Assembly (NCBI GenBank): GCA_029953675.1
Contig: JAMWBK010000004.1
Span: 992,001-1,056,000 of the forward strand
Direction: 5' to 3'
DNA from: Rhodosorus marinus
Lineage: Eukaryota; Rhodophyta; Stylonematophyceae; Stylonematales; Stylonemataceae
Length of the DNA: 64,000 bases
How positions within the stretch are numbered: position 1 is the first letter of the stretch; each line of letters opens with the position of its first letter. A model generated the notes under the pieces. It worked only from the letters and a program-made list of their open reading frames with translations, was not told the DNA's origin and ran no database searches. Shown here piece after piece: positions 41,846 through 51,900 of the stretch. Position numbers and translations under genes: made by a program.

Positions 41846-42480
41846 CTTTGACCTCGGGCATGCTAACAGCAGATTATGTCAACCCATAGCCATCCGTCCG
41901 CGTTCCCATTTTCCATCGCTTTCCGCCACTCCAGAATATATTGAAACAAGCAAGAAACATATGTGCAAGCTGTATGACCAATAGAAGAGGCTTCGGGTTC
42001 ACGTTCACCATTCATAATCCTTTAAGAAAACCAAGTCCTTATCATTGGTAACCATAGCTCTAATTAAAGTATAAAAACACACCAGATTTAAAATACTACT
42101 TTATACAATTTAATTGTTTTCCATTTACGCAATAAATTACTGTAATTACAAGGTGCGTGAGCCAATCATTAAATTGCCCACCAACTCAAGGCTGGCCTTA
42201 CCCAAACTGGGCTTACCCAAACTGGGCTTTACCCAAACTGGGCTTACCCAAACTGGACTTACCCAAACTGGGCTTACCCACACTGGGCTTACCCGCACTG
42301 ATGGGCTGGACTTTACTGATGGGCTGGACTTTACTGATGGGCTGGACTTTACTGATGGGCTTACCCAAACTGGGCTTTATTTTCCCAGGCAGAGTCGATT
42401 CCGTGCAACGAACAAGGGTGGATAATTCGTTTTGATGGGGTGGGCATTATTTTAACGGGTAATTCCACTTCCCCGCTCCG
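41846..42480. repeat. Copy of the 25.9-26.4-kb dispersed repeat
   Basis: The non-coding blocks listed for 25880-26400 occur in the same order. This copy contains the 42195-42370 minisatellite. Confidence 0.6.
42195..42370 (+). repeat. Two minisatellites, 15-bp and 18-bp units
   Basis: About seven to eight units of CTTACCCAAACTGGG, then three units of an 18-bp sequence TGATGGGCTGGACTTTAC, then one more 15-bp unit. Open in two frames (LPKLG- and TQTGL-type repeats), but no gene features. Confidence 0.9.
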
Positions 42481-42704
42481 GAAAAGTTTTATATTCTACC
42501 ATTGTGGAAAAGTGCCAAGAGTAAACGGCACACAAATATTCCCTGCCCCCGGGGGGGGTGGGAGGTGGCAATTCACTTCCTGGACAACCGGAGGCGCAGG
42601 ATAGTCGCCCCAAATAGTCTTTTTTCCTTCAGGGTTTATTCTTTCGGGGGGGGGGAGACTAAAATCTACAACAGAAGCCACATTCAATCACATGGGACAT
42701 CTTC

Positions 42705-43022
42705 TCAGGAACGACGGTATGCTGAGAGCATGGCCAGTTTCCCCTCTGCAGGGGGGCGTGCTCTCACAGGTTCCAGCCTTTCATTGTGGAAAGTTTTAGG
42801 CACATCTGGAAAAGTCCAGCTTGGAGTGGCTGCGGAAATGTTTTACTGACCATCCTGTTGAATATCTGTTTCTCTTATCCGGTTAAGTGTCGCTCTCTGG
42901 CGATATTCTATCAGAGTGTTCGCCGAGGTGCGCCATCGCCGCCTGGCTTTGCACTTTAGCTCCCTAGTTTCTAGTTCCCTTTCCCTCCCTGCGTAGTGCT
43001 TTAGGCTATCCTACTAAACCAC
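42705..43022 (+). mobile_element. Family B 3' fragment, diverged
   Basis: GAACGACGGTATGCTGAGAG matches family B near 19227, followed by the C-terminal block, stop region and tail GCGTAGTGCTTTAGGCTATC, CTACTAAACCAC. Confidence 0.7.
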
Positions 43023-43024
43023 GA

Positions 43025-43335
43025 AACATCTTCTTCAATCAGGAAACCGCAACCCCACCCCCCGCGCCCCCTCCCCTTTCTCGTTGCTCAATACGAAACC
43101 TCCATGACCTTGAAGAGATGCAGAACGCTTGGACAGAGTAAAACAAACCCTTTCACGCACTGCGTAGCGCTTCAGGCTATACTAGTAAATCCATCCAACA
43201 TTTTCTTCAATCAGGAAAGCCCACCCTACTTACCCCCACGCACAATCTCCCTCTTTCTCGTTGCTTGCAAGAAACCTCGATCACCTGGAAGGGGTGCAAA
43301 ACACTTGGAAGCAACCAAAAGGAAAAATAGGTAAG
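43025..43335. repeat. Tandem duplication of about 165 bp around a second B tail
   Basis: 43025-43150 and 43195-43330 share CTTCTTCAATCAGGAAA / TTCTTCAATCAGGAAA, CTCGTTGCT and GAAACCTC-ATGACCT / GATCACCT. Between them sits a 40-bp isolated family B tail (43153-43192: CTGCGTAGCGCTTCAGGCTA, TACTAGTAAATCC). Confidence 0.6.
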
Positions 43336-44005
43336 AACATAATATATTTCTGGCATTCTCCACGAACGTTTAGAATAGTTCAGTTTGTTGACTGAATGAA
43401 TATGTGTATATTCGAGTGGTGAACCACCAATTCTGTTGGTTCATATTGCCAAATTCGCGACCTCCTGACAAAAAGGACCTTGTACGGATTTTGCATCTTT
43501 AGGTTGAATGTTGAACAAAATATGTCCATTTATTGTTCTAAAAAATCAACCTGAATTGTTTTTGTAAATTGATCATGTATATACACCCGTACCAAAACCT
43601 GAAAAATATAAAAATATATTCTGTACAGTTGAGATGTCGATCACCGAACTTCCACAATTATATTCGTTTACGAAAAACCCTTAATGAAGGCTACGACAAT
43701 AACGTATAGTCTATATTATGGTTGTTTTTATCTAAGAAAGCTCCTATTCAATAGAAGATATATATCCCCATGTCTATCCATTTACATAATTTAATTGTAA
43801 AAATGCTTTGATTCTCCTGAAACCAGCTCTTCCCTTTTTGCTGTGCTCTACACAAGACAACCCAAAAAAAAAATCTCTAACATGCTTATGGTCTCGAAAA
43901 ACCATCGCCTCACCCCACCCCAAGGGCCCGTACCCACCAAGGGGGGGTGTGGGGTTGAGCTCTGCTTGAGACTTCCTAGGAGAGATCAAAGATGTTCTCC
44001 AGTCC
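43336..44005. other. AT-rich region without a gene
   Basis: Nothing recognised; 43500-43800 is strongly AT-rich. Confidence 0.4.
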
Positions 44006-44007
44006 GG

Positions 44008-44178
44008 GAACCCCCTGACCGTCTGTCCACGTCGTTTACCCGTTAAAGTTTCTCACTGTGGCGTATGAACGCTGTTTTGATGTTGGGGGTTGGTGATCTT
44101 CGCCCCGCTTGGTCTTTTTTTTTTCCCCCGAGGGTTTTTTGTTCCTTCAGCCCCCGATTAAACAGTTTCATTCGCGAC
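44008..44178 (+). mobile_element. Family A 3' fragment
   Basis: CCCCCTGACCGTCT and GTTTACCCGTTAAAGTTTC, then GGCGTATGAACGCTGTTTTG. Tail with CCCCCGAGGGTTTT and CCCCCGATTAAACAGTTTCATTCG, a diverged form of the usual end. Confidence 0.7.
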
Positions 44179-44585
44179 AAGTATTAAATAGATAAATAGA
44201 TATAACTGAACCGTTTAAGGGAGGGTGGTGAAATCTTGTCTTTCGGAGATTGATGATCTATATTTAGGCTGATCTCTTCTTGTTTTTGAGCTGACCAGTG
44301 CAGTTCAATATTTCAAGGCGATTAGTTCATAAAAAAAAAATTTCTAGGCTAATAAGGCACCAGATAACGAGCTAGATGTAAGTACTTACAAACCAATCCT
44401 CGAGGTAAGGGATGGGTCCATTAACAGGATCTTCGACTGAGAATCGGGACAAGGACACGGCTACGACGACAAGGACTGGGTCAATGCCCGGGGCTCCTAG
44501 TTCCCTGACGGTTATGGATAGTTTCTGGAGATTTGTGAGAAAATTTTTGTCGCGGGATGGTTGGGGGCTCCTCCCCCCTGGCAGT

Positions 44586-44669
44586 ATCGCGCATGACGAA
44601 CTCTTTTGACTCGATCGCGCATGACGAACTCTTTTGACTCGATCGCGCATGACGAACTCTTTCGACCCG
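44586..44669 (+). repeat. Three tandem 28-bp units
   Basis: Units 44586-44613, 44614-44641 and 44642-44669 each contain CGCGCATGACGAACTCTTT; units 1 and 2 are identical and unit 3 has three changes. Located about 230-300 bp upstream of the sulfatase start, so a role in its expression is possible but unproven. Confidence 0.85.
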
Positions 44670-44892
44670 ATAGCGCAAACGTGTAAAACAATTATGAACA
44701 ATGTTGCGTCTTTTCGACGAGAGATGGGTTGCCATCTTCGCTTCCGGGAGGATGCAGATTTGCTAGGGACAGCGCGCTGGATATTCGTTTTAGTTGCGAG
44801 GTTGGGGAGTTTTTGAAGTCGCGAGTTTGATTAGGTGAGGAGGAAGGGTGACGGTTGTTTGATCGCGGTTAGCGTGCTGTTTTTTTTCTTCC

Positions 44893-46578
44893 ATGGGAAG
44901 GATGAGATCTTTTGGGATATGGTTCGGGTTGTGGGTGGCCCTGATGGGTTTTGGAGAGTGCCAGGGCGAAAAACCGAACGTGATTGTGATTCTTGTTGAC
45001 GATCTGGGCTATGCTGACTTGGGAGTCCAAGGGAGCGATGTCGTCAAGTCTCCTCATATCGACAAACTCGCAAAGGATGGAGTCATCCTCACCGACGGAT
45101 ACGCTCCGCACAATTTTTGTGGGCCATCGCGGTCCGCTCTTTTCGCAGGGATTTGGCCGTTCAGAATTGGCGCCCAGTTCAATGCCCCCAAAGACTACTG
45201 GGACAACCTCGTTGGACTTCCACTAGGTTACAAAACAATACCTGAGACGATGCAGGAGGCTGGATACCAGACCTACTGCGTTGGAAAATGGCATTTGGGA
45301 TACACTCCCGAACATCACCCGAAGAACCGTGGCTACAACGGCTTCTTCGGGTTTCTCAAGGGCTCATGGAACTATAGACTATCCAAAATGTACGACGAGC
45401 AACTCGATGACTATGATTACATCTACAGAGGGTTCAAACGAGTTGGTGGCATCAAGTACATCACAGATAACTTCACGGACGCCGCTATAGGCTACATTGC
45501 TCGTTCGAATAGGCTTGGAAAGCCTTTCTTTCTGTACCTGTCGTACAACTCGCCGCATGCGCCGATCATTTCCTTGAAGGAGGATCTGGACCCAGAGGTC
45601 CCGGCGAATCGTCGAAACTACGTGGGAATGATTAAATCACTGGATCGAGGAGTCGAAAAAATTCGCTCCTACCTCGAGAAACTCGGCATAGCCGAGAACA
45701 CCGTCATCATGTTCTCCAGTGACAACGGCGGACATAAACACGGCGCAATAAACGAACCGCTGAGGGATATGAAGGGTTCCTACTATGAAGGCGGCCTAAG
45801 GGTGCCGTGGTTCATTACCTGGCCTGGTACTCTCCAACCCGGGCGGACATTCACCAAGTTGGCGACGCATATGGACATCTACCCGACTTTAGAGAACCTT
45901 GCACAAGTTCCTGAGGGGATGAAGAATCCTACCCTCGTCGGCGTTGATCTCCTGCCTTACCTCAGGAAGGTTGGTCAGAGTACGCCGGAGGCAAGCGGAG
46001 CGACTCATCCTTTCCTTTACTTTGGAGGCCCTGCCGCTTCAGGTAAAAGCGTTGGAATGATTCGTCAAGGCCGCTGGAAGCTTGTCATCATTAACGAGAA
46101 CGACAACTCCGAAAACGAGCTCTACGACCTAAGGGCGGATCTAAGCGAAACTACGGATTTGTCGGATGACAGGCCGGGGAAAGCCACGAGATTGTTCGAC
46201 ATCTGGACGGAATGGAACAGTGAGAATATTCTGCCGGTATATGGTAGATCCCGCGCTAAGAACCCGCTGCTGCTTGAGCTTTCCGTCGTGGCCGACGAAG
46301 TCGTGATAACACCGGGTGTGCCAATCTCCTTCGAGGCAGCGGGGTCGAGCGCTGATGGGGAAACCGTGACCTACTTTTGGGAGACTTTCATCCCTGTACG
46401 TGTAGATGAGGCGACCTACCGGGACGTATGGACCGATGGTGTCACCAGCACTTCGCGAACGGAGGACTCCATAAGCATCACTTATTCGAACCCGGGTGAT
46501 TACATCGTCCGCGTCACTATTCAGACCGAGCGATGGCAACTGTGGGAGGATGTCCAGATACAAGTCGTACCAGAATAA
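44893..46578 (+). CDS. Secreted type I (formylglycine) sulfatase with PKD-like tail
   Basis: Intact, intronless, 561 aa. Residues 1-25 are a signal peptide. The alkaline-phosphatase-superfamily sulfatase core follows: VILVDDLGYADLG (metal ligands D36, D37) and CGPSR at 76-80, the CxPSR signature whose Cys is converted to formylglycine. Also present are GKWHLG at 131-136, SPHAP at 220-224 and SSDNGGHKHG at 275-284 (metal ligands D277, N278). After about residue 455 a beta-rich domain with FEAAGSS...YFWETF...GDYIVRVTI resembles a PKD/immunoglobulin-like module. Such enzymes remove sulfate esters from sulfated polysaccharides; in a seaweed the cell-wall galactans are a plausible substrate (inference). 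The start could also be MRSFG (44902). Downstream lie decayed tandem copies of its 3' end. Confidence 0.9.
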   Translation: MGRMRSFGIWFGLWVALMGFGECQGEKPNVIVILVDDLGYADLGVQGSDVVKSPHIDKLAKDGVILTDGYAPHNFCGPSRSALFAGIWPFRIGAQFNAPKDYWDNLVGLPLGYKTIPETMQEAGYQTYCVGKWHLGYTPEHHPKNRGYNGFFGFLKGSWNYRLSKMYDEQLDDYDYIYRGFKRVGGIKYITDNFTDAAIGYIARSNRLGKPFFLYLSYNSPHAPIISLKEDLDPEVPANRRNYVGMIKSLDRGVEKIRSYLEKLGIAENTVIMFSSDNGGHKHGAINEPLRDMKGSYYEGGLRVPWFITWPGTLQPGRTFTKLATHMDIYPTLENLAQVPEGMKNPTLVGVDLLPYLRKVGQSTPEASGATHPFLYFGGPAASGKSVGMIRQGRWKLVIINENDNSENELYDLRADLSETTDLSDDRPGKATRLFDIWTEWNSENILPVYGRSRAKNPLLLELSVVADEVVITPGVPISFEAAGSSADGETVTYFWETFIPVRVDEATYRDVWTDGVTSTSRTEDSISITYSNPGDYIVRVTIQTERWQLWEDVQIQVVPE

Positions 46579-46985
46579 AAGACTGCGACCAGCAGTTGCA
46601 CAATTGCTCTTGTAACACTCTCCCAATAGAGTACCAGGCCTGCATAAACATCCCCTATTCGAGCCCGGGAGATTACTTTGTCACCGTCACTATTTAGTCC
46701 GAGCGATGGCAACTGCGGGAGCATGTCCGGATACAAGTCGTACCAGAATAAACGGCTCCGACCAGGGCCTTGCGCTGTTGCTCTTATAACGCTCTCCACA
46801 CAGAGTACCAGGACTCCATAACATCACCTACTCGGCCTGGGAGACTACATCGTCCTCGTCACCACTCAGGCCGAGCGGCGACAGTGGGAGGATATCCGGA
46901 TACAATTTGTACCAGAATAAAAGGCTCCGATCAGTGCCTTGTGCAGCTGCTCAAAAAAAAAAACGCTCTCCACACAGAATGCCGG
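46471..46985 (+). repeat. Three tandem copies of the sulfatase 3' end (about 171 bp)
   Basis: Unit 1 is the true end of the gene plus its first 3' flank. Units 2 (about 46644-46815) and 3 (about 46816-46985) repeat the code for SPGDYxVxVTxQxERWQLWED and end in GTACCAGAATAA, with in-frame stops and small deletions. They are non-functional remnants. Confidence 0.8.
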
Positions 46986-46989
46986 ACAA

Positions 46990-47445
46990 GGTGATCTAGG
47001 CAGCAACAGACTTGGACGGCCACGCGGTTTTGGACGTTAGACCAATCCTGCAAGTCCCAAGTCGTCAACGTAGTCGACTATTGGCCAACAAGGAGTGGAC
47101 GAGAAGGAAAGGTGACTCCTCAACAGTCCGGCACTCGCAGAACCCAATGCCTGCCCTCCACACTGAGGATGTTCAAGAACCCCAGCCTTTGTTTTAATGC
47201 CATGAACGTACTAGAGCTGCGTACATGCTCCATAGCTCCGCTGAGTGCATAAAAAAAAGAGTAAGAATTCCGTCCGTGCCAACGCTCTTCCATCTTCTTC
47301 AGCGGGAGATGGGCTAGGCAACAACGAGTTGCTCAGTCTCACGCCTGAATAGCCCTGCGTAATTTTCAGTGAAAGGAAAAACGTATGAACAAGGTCGTCG
47401 GGAACGATCCAGGTTTTTCTTAGCCACTGATTCCAACACCAGTAC
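46990..47445. other. Intergenic, convergent 3' ends
   Basis: A further short piece resembling the sulfatase repeat may start at 46967; beyond that nothing is recognised. The sulfatase (+) and SDR (-) genes end toward each other here. Confidence 0.35.
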
Positions 47446-48298
47446 TCACCATCCTGCATCTATGATCATTTCAGAACCAGTCACAAGGGAGCTCTCATCG
47501 CTAGCCAGGTAGGTTACCAGCGGAACTACTTCGTCGACCCTCCCAGCACGTTTTAGCAGATGCAAGTTTTCCATCTCCTCCGAGGGTATGAAATCGGTCA
47601 TGGCGGTCTTGATAACCCCCGGGCCAATGGCATTCACCCGAACATCTGGAGCTGCCTAGGCGTGGTGAGCGACGGTAAACAAAGCTATTAGCATCGCCGT
47701 AGAAAAGAGGGCCGGCTGTCGCAGAGGGAAGGTGGAGGAAGAGCGTAGGCTTGGATCTCACCTCGACGGCCGCATACTTCATGATCATAGATGCCGCAGC
47801 TTTGCTAGCAGCGTAAATTGCGGGGGCTGATCCCAAACCCGTGGTTACCGCTGAAGCCATGGTGCTTGAGTTTACGATGATGGACCCGGTGCCTCCTGAT
47901 GTTTCTTTCATCGCGGGTAGGCAGTGCTTGATGCCGAGAATGACGGATTTGACATTGACGTTGAGAACCGTGTCGATCATATCCACGTCCAACTCGGTGA
48001 TGGGTGCCTTTCCGTAATAGCCGGCATTCAAGAAAGCGGCATGTAATGCACCAAACGTCGACAGGGCCTTCTCAACCATGCCTTTAGCAGTGCTCTCCAA
48101 GCCCACGTCTCCAACATAGGAAGTAGCCTCACCACCGGCCTCATTGATCTGTTTCACCAACGCATCGAGCTTATCGGCAGATCGTGCGACAACTACTACC
48201 TTTGCGCCTGCCGTCGCGGCTCCGAGAGCCACACCTTCGCCAATCCCGGCCGACGCTCCGGTCACGATCACCACCTTACCAGTTAACGAGGCCGGCAT
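47446..48298 (-). CDS. Classical short-chain dehydrogenase, one intron
   Basis: Two exons on the minus strand: 48298-47762 (179 codons) and 47655-47446 (69 codons plus stop), giving 248 aa, the usual length of classical SDRs. The intron 47761-47656 (106 nt, phase 0) has GTGAGA...CCTAG ends and joins AAVE to AAPDVRVNAIGPG, the conserved post-active-site region. Motifs: TGASAGIG (13-20), LNAG (90-93), N115, the Ser of VNSS (144-145) and YAASK (Y162, K166), then NAIGPG. All catalytic residues are present. The C-terminus VTGSEMIIDAGW is typical of the family. Substrate unknown. An upstream ATG (48355) would add 19 residues, but MPASLTGK fits SDR starts. A TATA box lies 107 nt upstream. Confidence 0.9.
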
Positions 48299-48404
48299 GA
48301 TAATCAACTCTCCTATTAACCAACGTTTGAGGGATGAAACGTATCCAAGTTGCATGCAAGCAAACCATAATGGTCTGGAAATGTGGCACAGTTTAAAGTC
48401 AGCC

Positions 48405-48411
48405 TTTTATA
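48405..48411 (-). promoter_or_regulatory. TATA box of the one-intron SDR
   Basis: TATAAAA (minus strand, context TCTATAAAAGG) 107 nt upstream of the ATG at 48298; the best-conserved TATA box in the window. Confidence 0.65.
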
Positions 48412-48419
48412 GACCCGAT

Positions 48420-49465
48420 GTGCGGATGCCCCCTCTCGGATCTCGAACAGAAGTCACTGTGCAACTAGCTTCAGTCCATCAAAACGCGGTGCATTTTTAT
48501 TTCCACTGTTCTTTTCGCAAATAACGTGTTTTTGTACTGTTTTTGTCTGCGGTTCGTACAACCGCCGACTAGAGGGGATGCATTGCTGTCAACTGCAAAC
48601 CATTGCTTTCCCGAGATTTTTCCTGTCTGATGAACACACTTGCTGTGTACTTACCAGCAAACTCACATTTCTCTAGTGGGTTCAGCCGGGGTATCGAACG
48701 GAATGATCTGGAAGGAAAGGGATTCACTACAAGGAATACTTCTTCAGCTGCATATCTCAGTTTATCCAGAGTACGCGAGGGAAGAGGAAGCCAGACTGTC
48801 ACCTCCGGCATTGTCAAATCTTGATAGAGACTACACGTCCGGCTTCCGAAAGGATCTAGAACGTATATGCGGTGGATGTGATGTTCTTATCCACATGAAA
48901 AGGAGCAGGAGGTCTAAATAGTTTTCAGGTCACCATCCCGCGAGCGTTCTCACTTCAAGTACAATACAGAACAGGTTCGAACACGAAAAAGATTACTTTT
49001 TGAAGTTTACTTTTCGAAGTTGGTGAGAAATTTGGAGTGGAAAGAGCAAAATTTTGGAGGCGATCTTTCGGATGTCCTAGATAAGCCTAAAACTTGGTAG
49101 ACAATTGGTATGTGTGGGTGCTGACGGGGTCCCTCCTCAGGCTCAGTTTTCTAATTCAGATTTAAATTCTGCTTTGCTCAACAGGTTTTCGAACTCGCCA
49201 CTTGCAGTACAGTTTTCAATATTAATACAGCATAACTTTAGGACACATTCGAAATATTGTCTCTAAATTTCATCTTATCCACTCAAAATTTGGGTTTCTC
49301 ACCCCACCGAAAGTTTGACAGTAATGTTCATATTCTAAATTTGGATAAGGCAAAACGCAAAAAATCAGAAACTTCTAGATTTCTAAGGGACGGTTTAGCC
49401 GTCCGTCCTCCTAGATAGATCCGACCAAAAATAAATCGATTTGGATTTAAAGTAAAAGTACGATG
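48420..49465. other. Region without a recognised gene
   Basis: Plus frame 48640-48921 ends in a basic FRKDLERICGGCDVLIHMKR stretch without known family. 48950-49465 is AT-rich. Confidence 0.3.
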
Positions 49466-49470
49466 GAATT

Positions 49471-49921
49471 TGACGGTATTATACGGTTACTGTCGAATGC
49501 CCCTTTAGTACGTGAATGTTTTGCATCCAAAAGCGTTTCTGGTATAAGTCCAGTCCCAGGACAACACATGGGTCAATCCACGGCGGGAGTAACATATGAT
49601 GTTTCCGATATTAACCAAGCTTTAGGCAGATGGGGAACTGAGGTAGTAGCATTGTTGGACAGAGTCCGCTACTAACACATAGGACTTGTAAGCAATAGAA
49701 GTGATTCGTAGTTTGTCAGCTACTAGAGCAATATGGATCAAGCCTGGGTAGGATTAAGGTTTTTGGACGCGTGCATCTGCACATACGTTTCCCTAAGCCC
49801 AAGATCTCAGAGGCTGTAGGAGTATATGTGTTGCTTCAAGAAGTCGGCAAAGTGCGTATGGTACCATTAGATGGGTGGATGGCAGATAAAAACGAGACTC
49901 ATAGGGCTTGAATTTCCAACA
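49471..49921 (+). repeat. 5' LTR of the second Copia
   Basis: TGACGGTATTATACGGTTAC ... TTGAATTTCCAACA. Aligns with 51901-52358 (shared AGCGTTTCTGGTATA, GTGATTCGTAGTTTGTCAGC, AAGTCGGCAAAGTGCGT). Divergence of the two LTRs is clearly visible, so the insertion is old. Confidence 0.8.
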
Positions 49922-50211
49922 GGTTATGAGCGCAGACACGGCCGAGGCCGATTCGAAGCGGGAAGGAGGCCAGTTAGCGATTGACGAGCTGTCGTCAATT
50001 GATGCGCATAAACAGCTCGTCATCAATTGCCCTTTGCCACAATTCGCCGTCCGGTCTTGTTAGAGCCTCTTTCACATTCCTCGGTTCATCCAGAACATTA
50101 TCACCTGCTAACTTGATACTATTCAAGACATCCATGTTGGCCTCCTTCTGCTTCGAATCGGCCTCGGCCGTGTCTGCGCTCATAACCTGTCGGGAATTCA
50201 AGCCCTATGAG
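49898..50211. repeat. Inverted duplication: LTR end/leader
   Basis: 49898-49971 (LTR end, primer site, leader) is repeated in reverse at 50139-50211 with three or four differences in about 74 bp. Between them is a minus-sense piece of the RT start (EPRNVKEALTRPDGELWQRA) and a smaller hairpin around 49980-50028. Confidence 0.85.
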
Positions 50212-50231
50212 ACCTGCAAGTTTAGTATTAT

Positions 50232-50393
50232 CCTAGGAATGTGAAAGAGGCGCTAACAAGACCGGACGGCGAATTGTAGCAAAGGGCGATTGATGACGAG
50301 CTGTCGTCAATTGATGAGCATAAACAGCTCATCATCAATCGCCCTTTGCCACAATTCGTCCGGTCTTGTTAGAGCCTCTTTCACATTCCTAGG
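50232..50393. repeat. Inverted duplication: RT-start segment
   Basis: 50232-50303 and 50325-50393 are reverse complements (about 94% over 70 bp) with a 21-nt loop. The same segment is present a third time at 50028-50100. Confidence 0.9.
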
Positions 50394-50640
50394 TTCATCC
50401 AGAACATTATCACCTGCCAGCTTAATATTATTCAAGAAATCCACATTGGCCTTCTTCCTGCTTCGAATCGGCCTCGGCACCTTTTTGGGGGGTGCCGTTT
50501 CGTTGACTGGTACATCAGTGCCATCAACTAAAACAGCATCGGAGCAAGAGGGGGAAGCAGTCGTCGGGGCACAACGGCCAAAAAAAGTTTAATGCTAGTG
50601 GGGGCAGGGAGAAACCCACACTCCTAGCCATTGGAGGCTC

Positions 50641-51515
50641 CAGTGGTAAGAATGACCTAGTAGTTGACAGTGGGGCATCCACACACATATTCGGGAACCG
50701 TGAGTTCTTCGATAACCTGGATCCGGTGACGGAATCCAAGGTCGGGTTGGCGGATAGGCGTGAAATCTCATGCACCCACGAGGCAACCGTATCGTTCCAG
50801 GTAAAAACGGATGTGGGAGTTCGGAAGTTGGGCTTGTCAAGGGTCAAATATTCTTCGGAACAGACGGGCAACTGTGTGTCCGTGGTACAACGGACGGAGA
50901 GGGGGTGCCGGGTCGCTTTCGATCCGAAAGGCGGACGCGTTGATGACAAGACCGGTGGAATGCTCGCGAGGATGGTAAATAGCAAACAGGGTTATATCCT
51001 AGATAGTTATATGACGCTAAAAGAACGTGTTTGCCATTATCTATTGGATGCTCATTTTCGCACTGACCACATGAAAGACCAAACGGCCGGAAGGATGTTA
51101 GATGCGGGCGCGAAACGTCTCATTTGTCTGAGGACAACGATGAAAAGAAAGCGGCGCAAGGGCAGGTTGATGCATGCGCTGGAGGTTGCAGATATAATAC
51201 ACAGTGATGCCTATGGGGCCTTACCGCGATCAGACGCAGGAAACTTCTCTCAATTCGTGACTTTCACTGATGAGAAATCGAGGTAGCTGAGAATCTTTCC
51301 AGTCGTGAAGAAGAGCGACGTTGAGGTTACTTTCATAGATTATTGCGAATGGTTCCAGAGGAAGACTGGTCGTCTTGCGATGGTTGTACATTGTGATAAC
51401 GGTGGGGAGTTCGAGAAGTTGTAACAATTGTTGAGAAAAAAGGGGGTAGAATGGGATCCAGCGCCACCTCATTCGCCAGAAAGCAATGGTATTGCGGGAC
51501 GGGTAAAATTCGACA
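50641..51515 (+). pseudogene. Copia protease and integrase, stop-containing
   Basis: DLVVDSGASTHIFGN (50651-50695) is the aspartic protease active site. A region comparable to gag-pre-integrase with a H...H...D-type pattern (DAHFRTDHMKDQT) follows. Then come DIIHSDAYGALP, FVTFTDEKSR with a TAG at 51284, VVHCDNGGEFEKL with a TAA at 51422, and PPHSPESNGIAGR. The three integrase acidic positions are readable (HSD, HCDNGGE, ESNG...), but the frame is broken. Confidence 0.8.
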
Positions 51516-51719
51516 GTACTAGAGTTAATGAGGTCAATGTTGTGCGACGCTGGAGCGTCGTTGGCAAGTTGGCCAAACATTGTCCAGCTTGTGGAGAGGA
51601 TTACAAACTCACGAACCCGGAAAGCACAGAGCGCAAGTCCTGTAGAGATTCCGACCCTATAAACGGACAGTACTGCGTGAGATAAGCGTACACCTCAGCA
51701 TGTGGATATAAGTCTCTAA

Positions 51720-51850
51720 TATGCGCAGGAACAGGAAAAATTGAATAAGTTTGAGTTGAAGCATGTGGCAACGGAGAGTCAGACAGCGGAAATGTTGACG
51801 AAATCTGAGAGCAGTGTGCTATTCGAGAAACACAGAGATTCGATGGGACT
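51720..51850 (+). pseudogene. Copia RNase H C-terminus
   Basis: FELKHVATESQTAEMLTKS, then SVLFEKHRDSMGL and a stop, the usual Copia ending. It is joined to the integrase part by a deletion. Confidence 0.75.
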
Positions 51851-51890
51851 GTAGAGCAGAGACTGCAAAGTGGAACTGACAGGGATCATT

Positions 51891-51900
51891 CGAAGGGGGG
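51891..51900 (+). promoter_or_regulatory. Polypurine tract
   Basis: CGAAGGGGGG directly before the 3' LTR start TGTTAACAG. Confidence 0.7.

Noticed and set aside
42114-42435. Two overlapping repeat-protein frames
   Set aside because: The 15- and 18-bp minisatellite units are multiples of three, so any frame stays open; the surroundings are a non-coding dispersed repeat.
44586-44669. Three regularly spaced repeats suggesting a CRISPR array
   Set aside because: The units are directly contiguous with no spacers, there are no cas genes, and the setting is eukaryotic.
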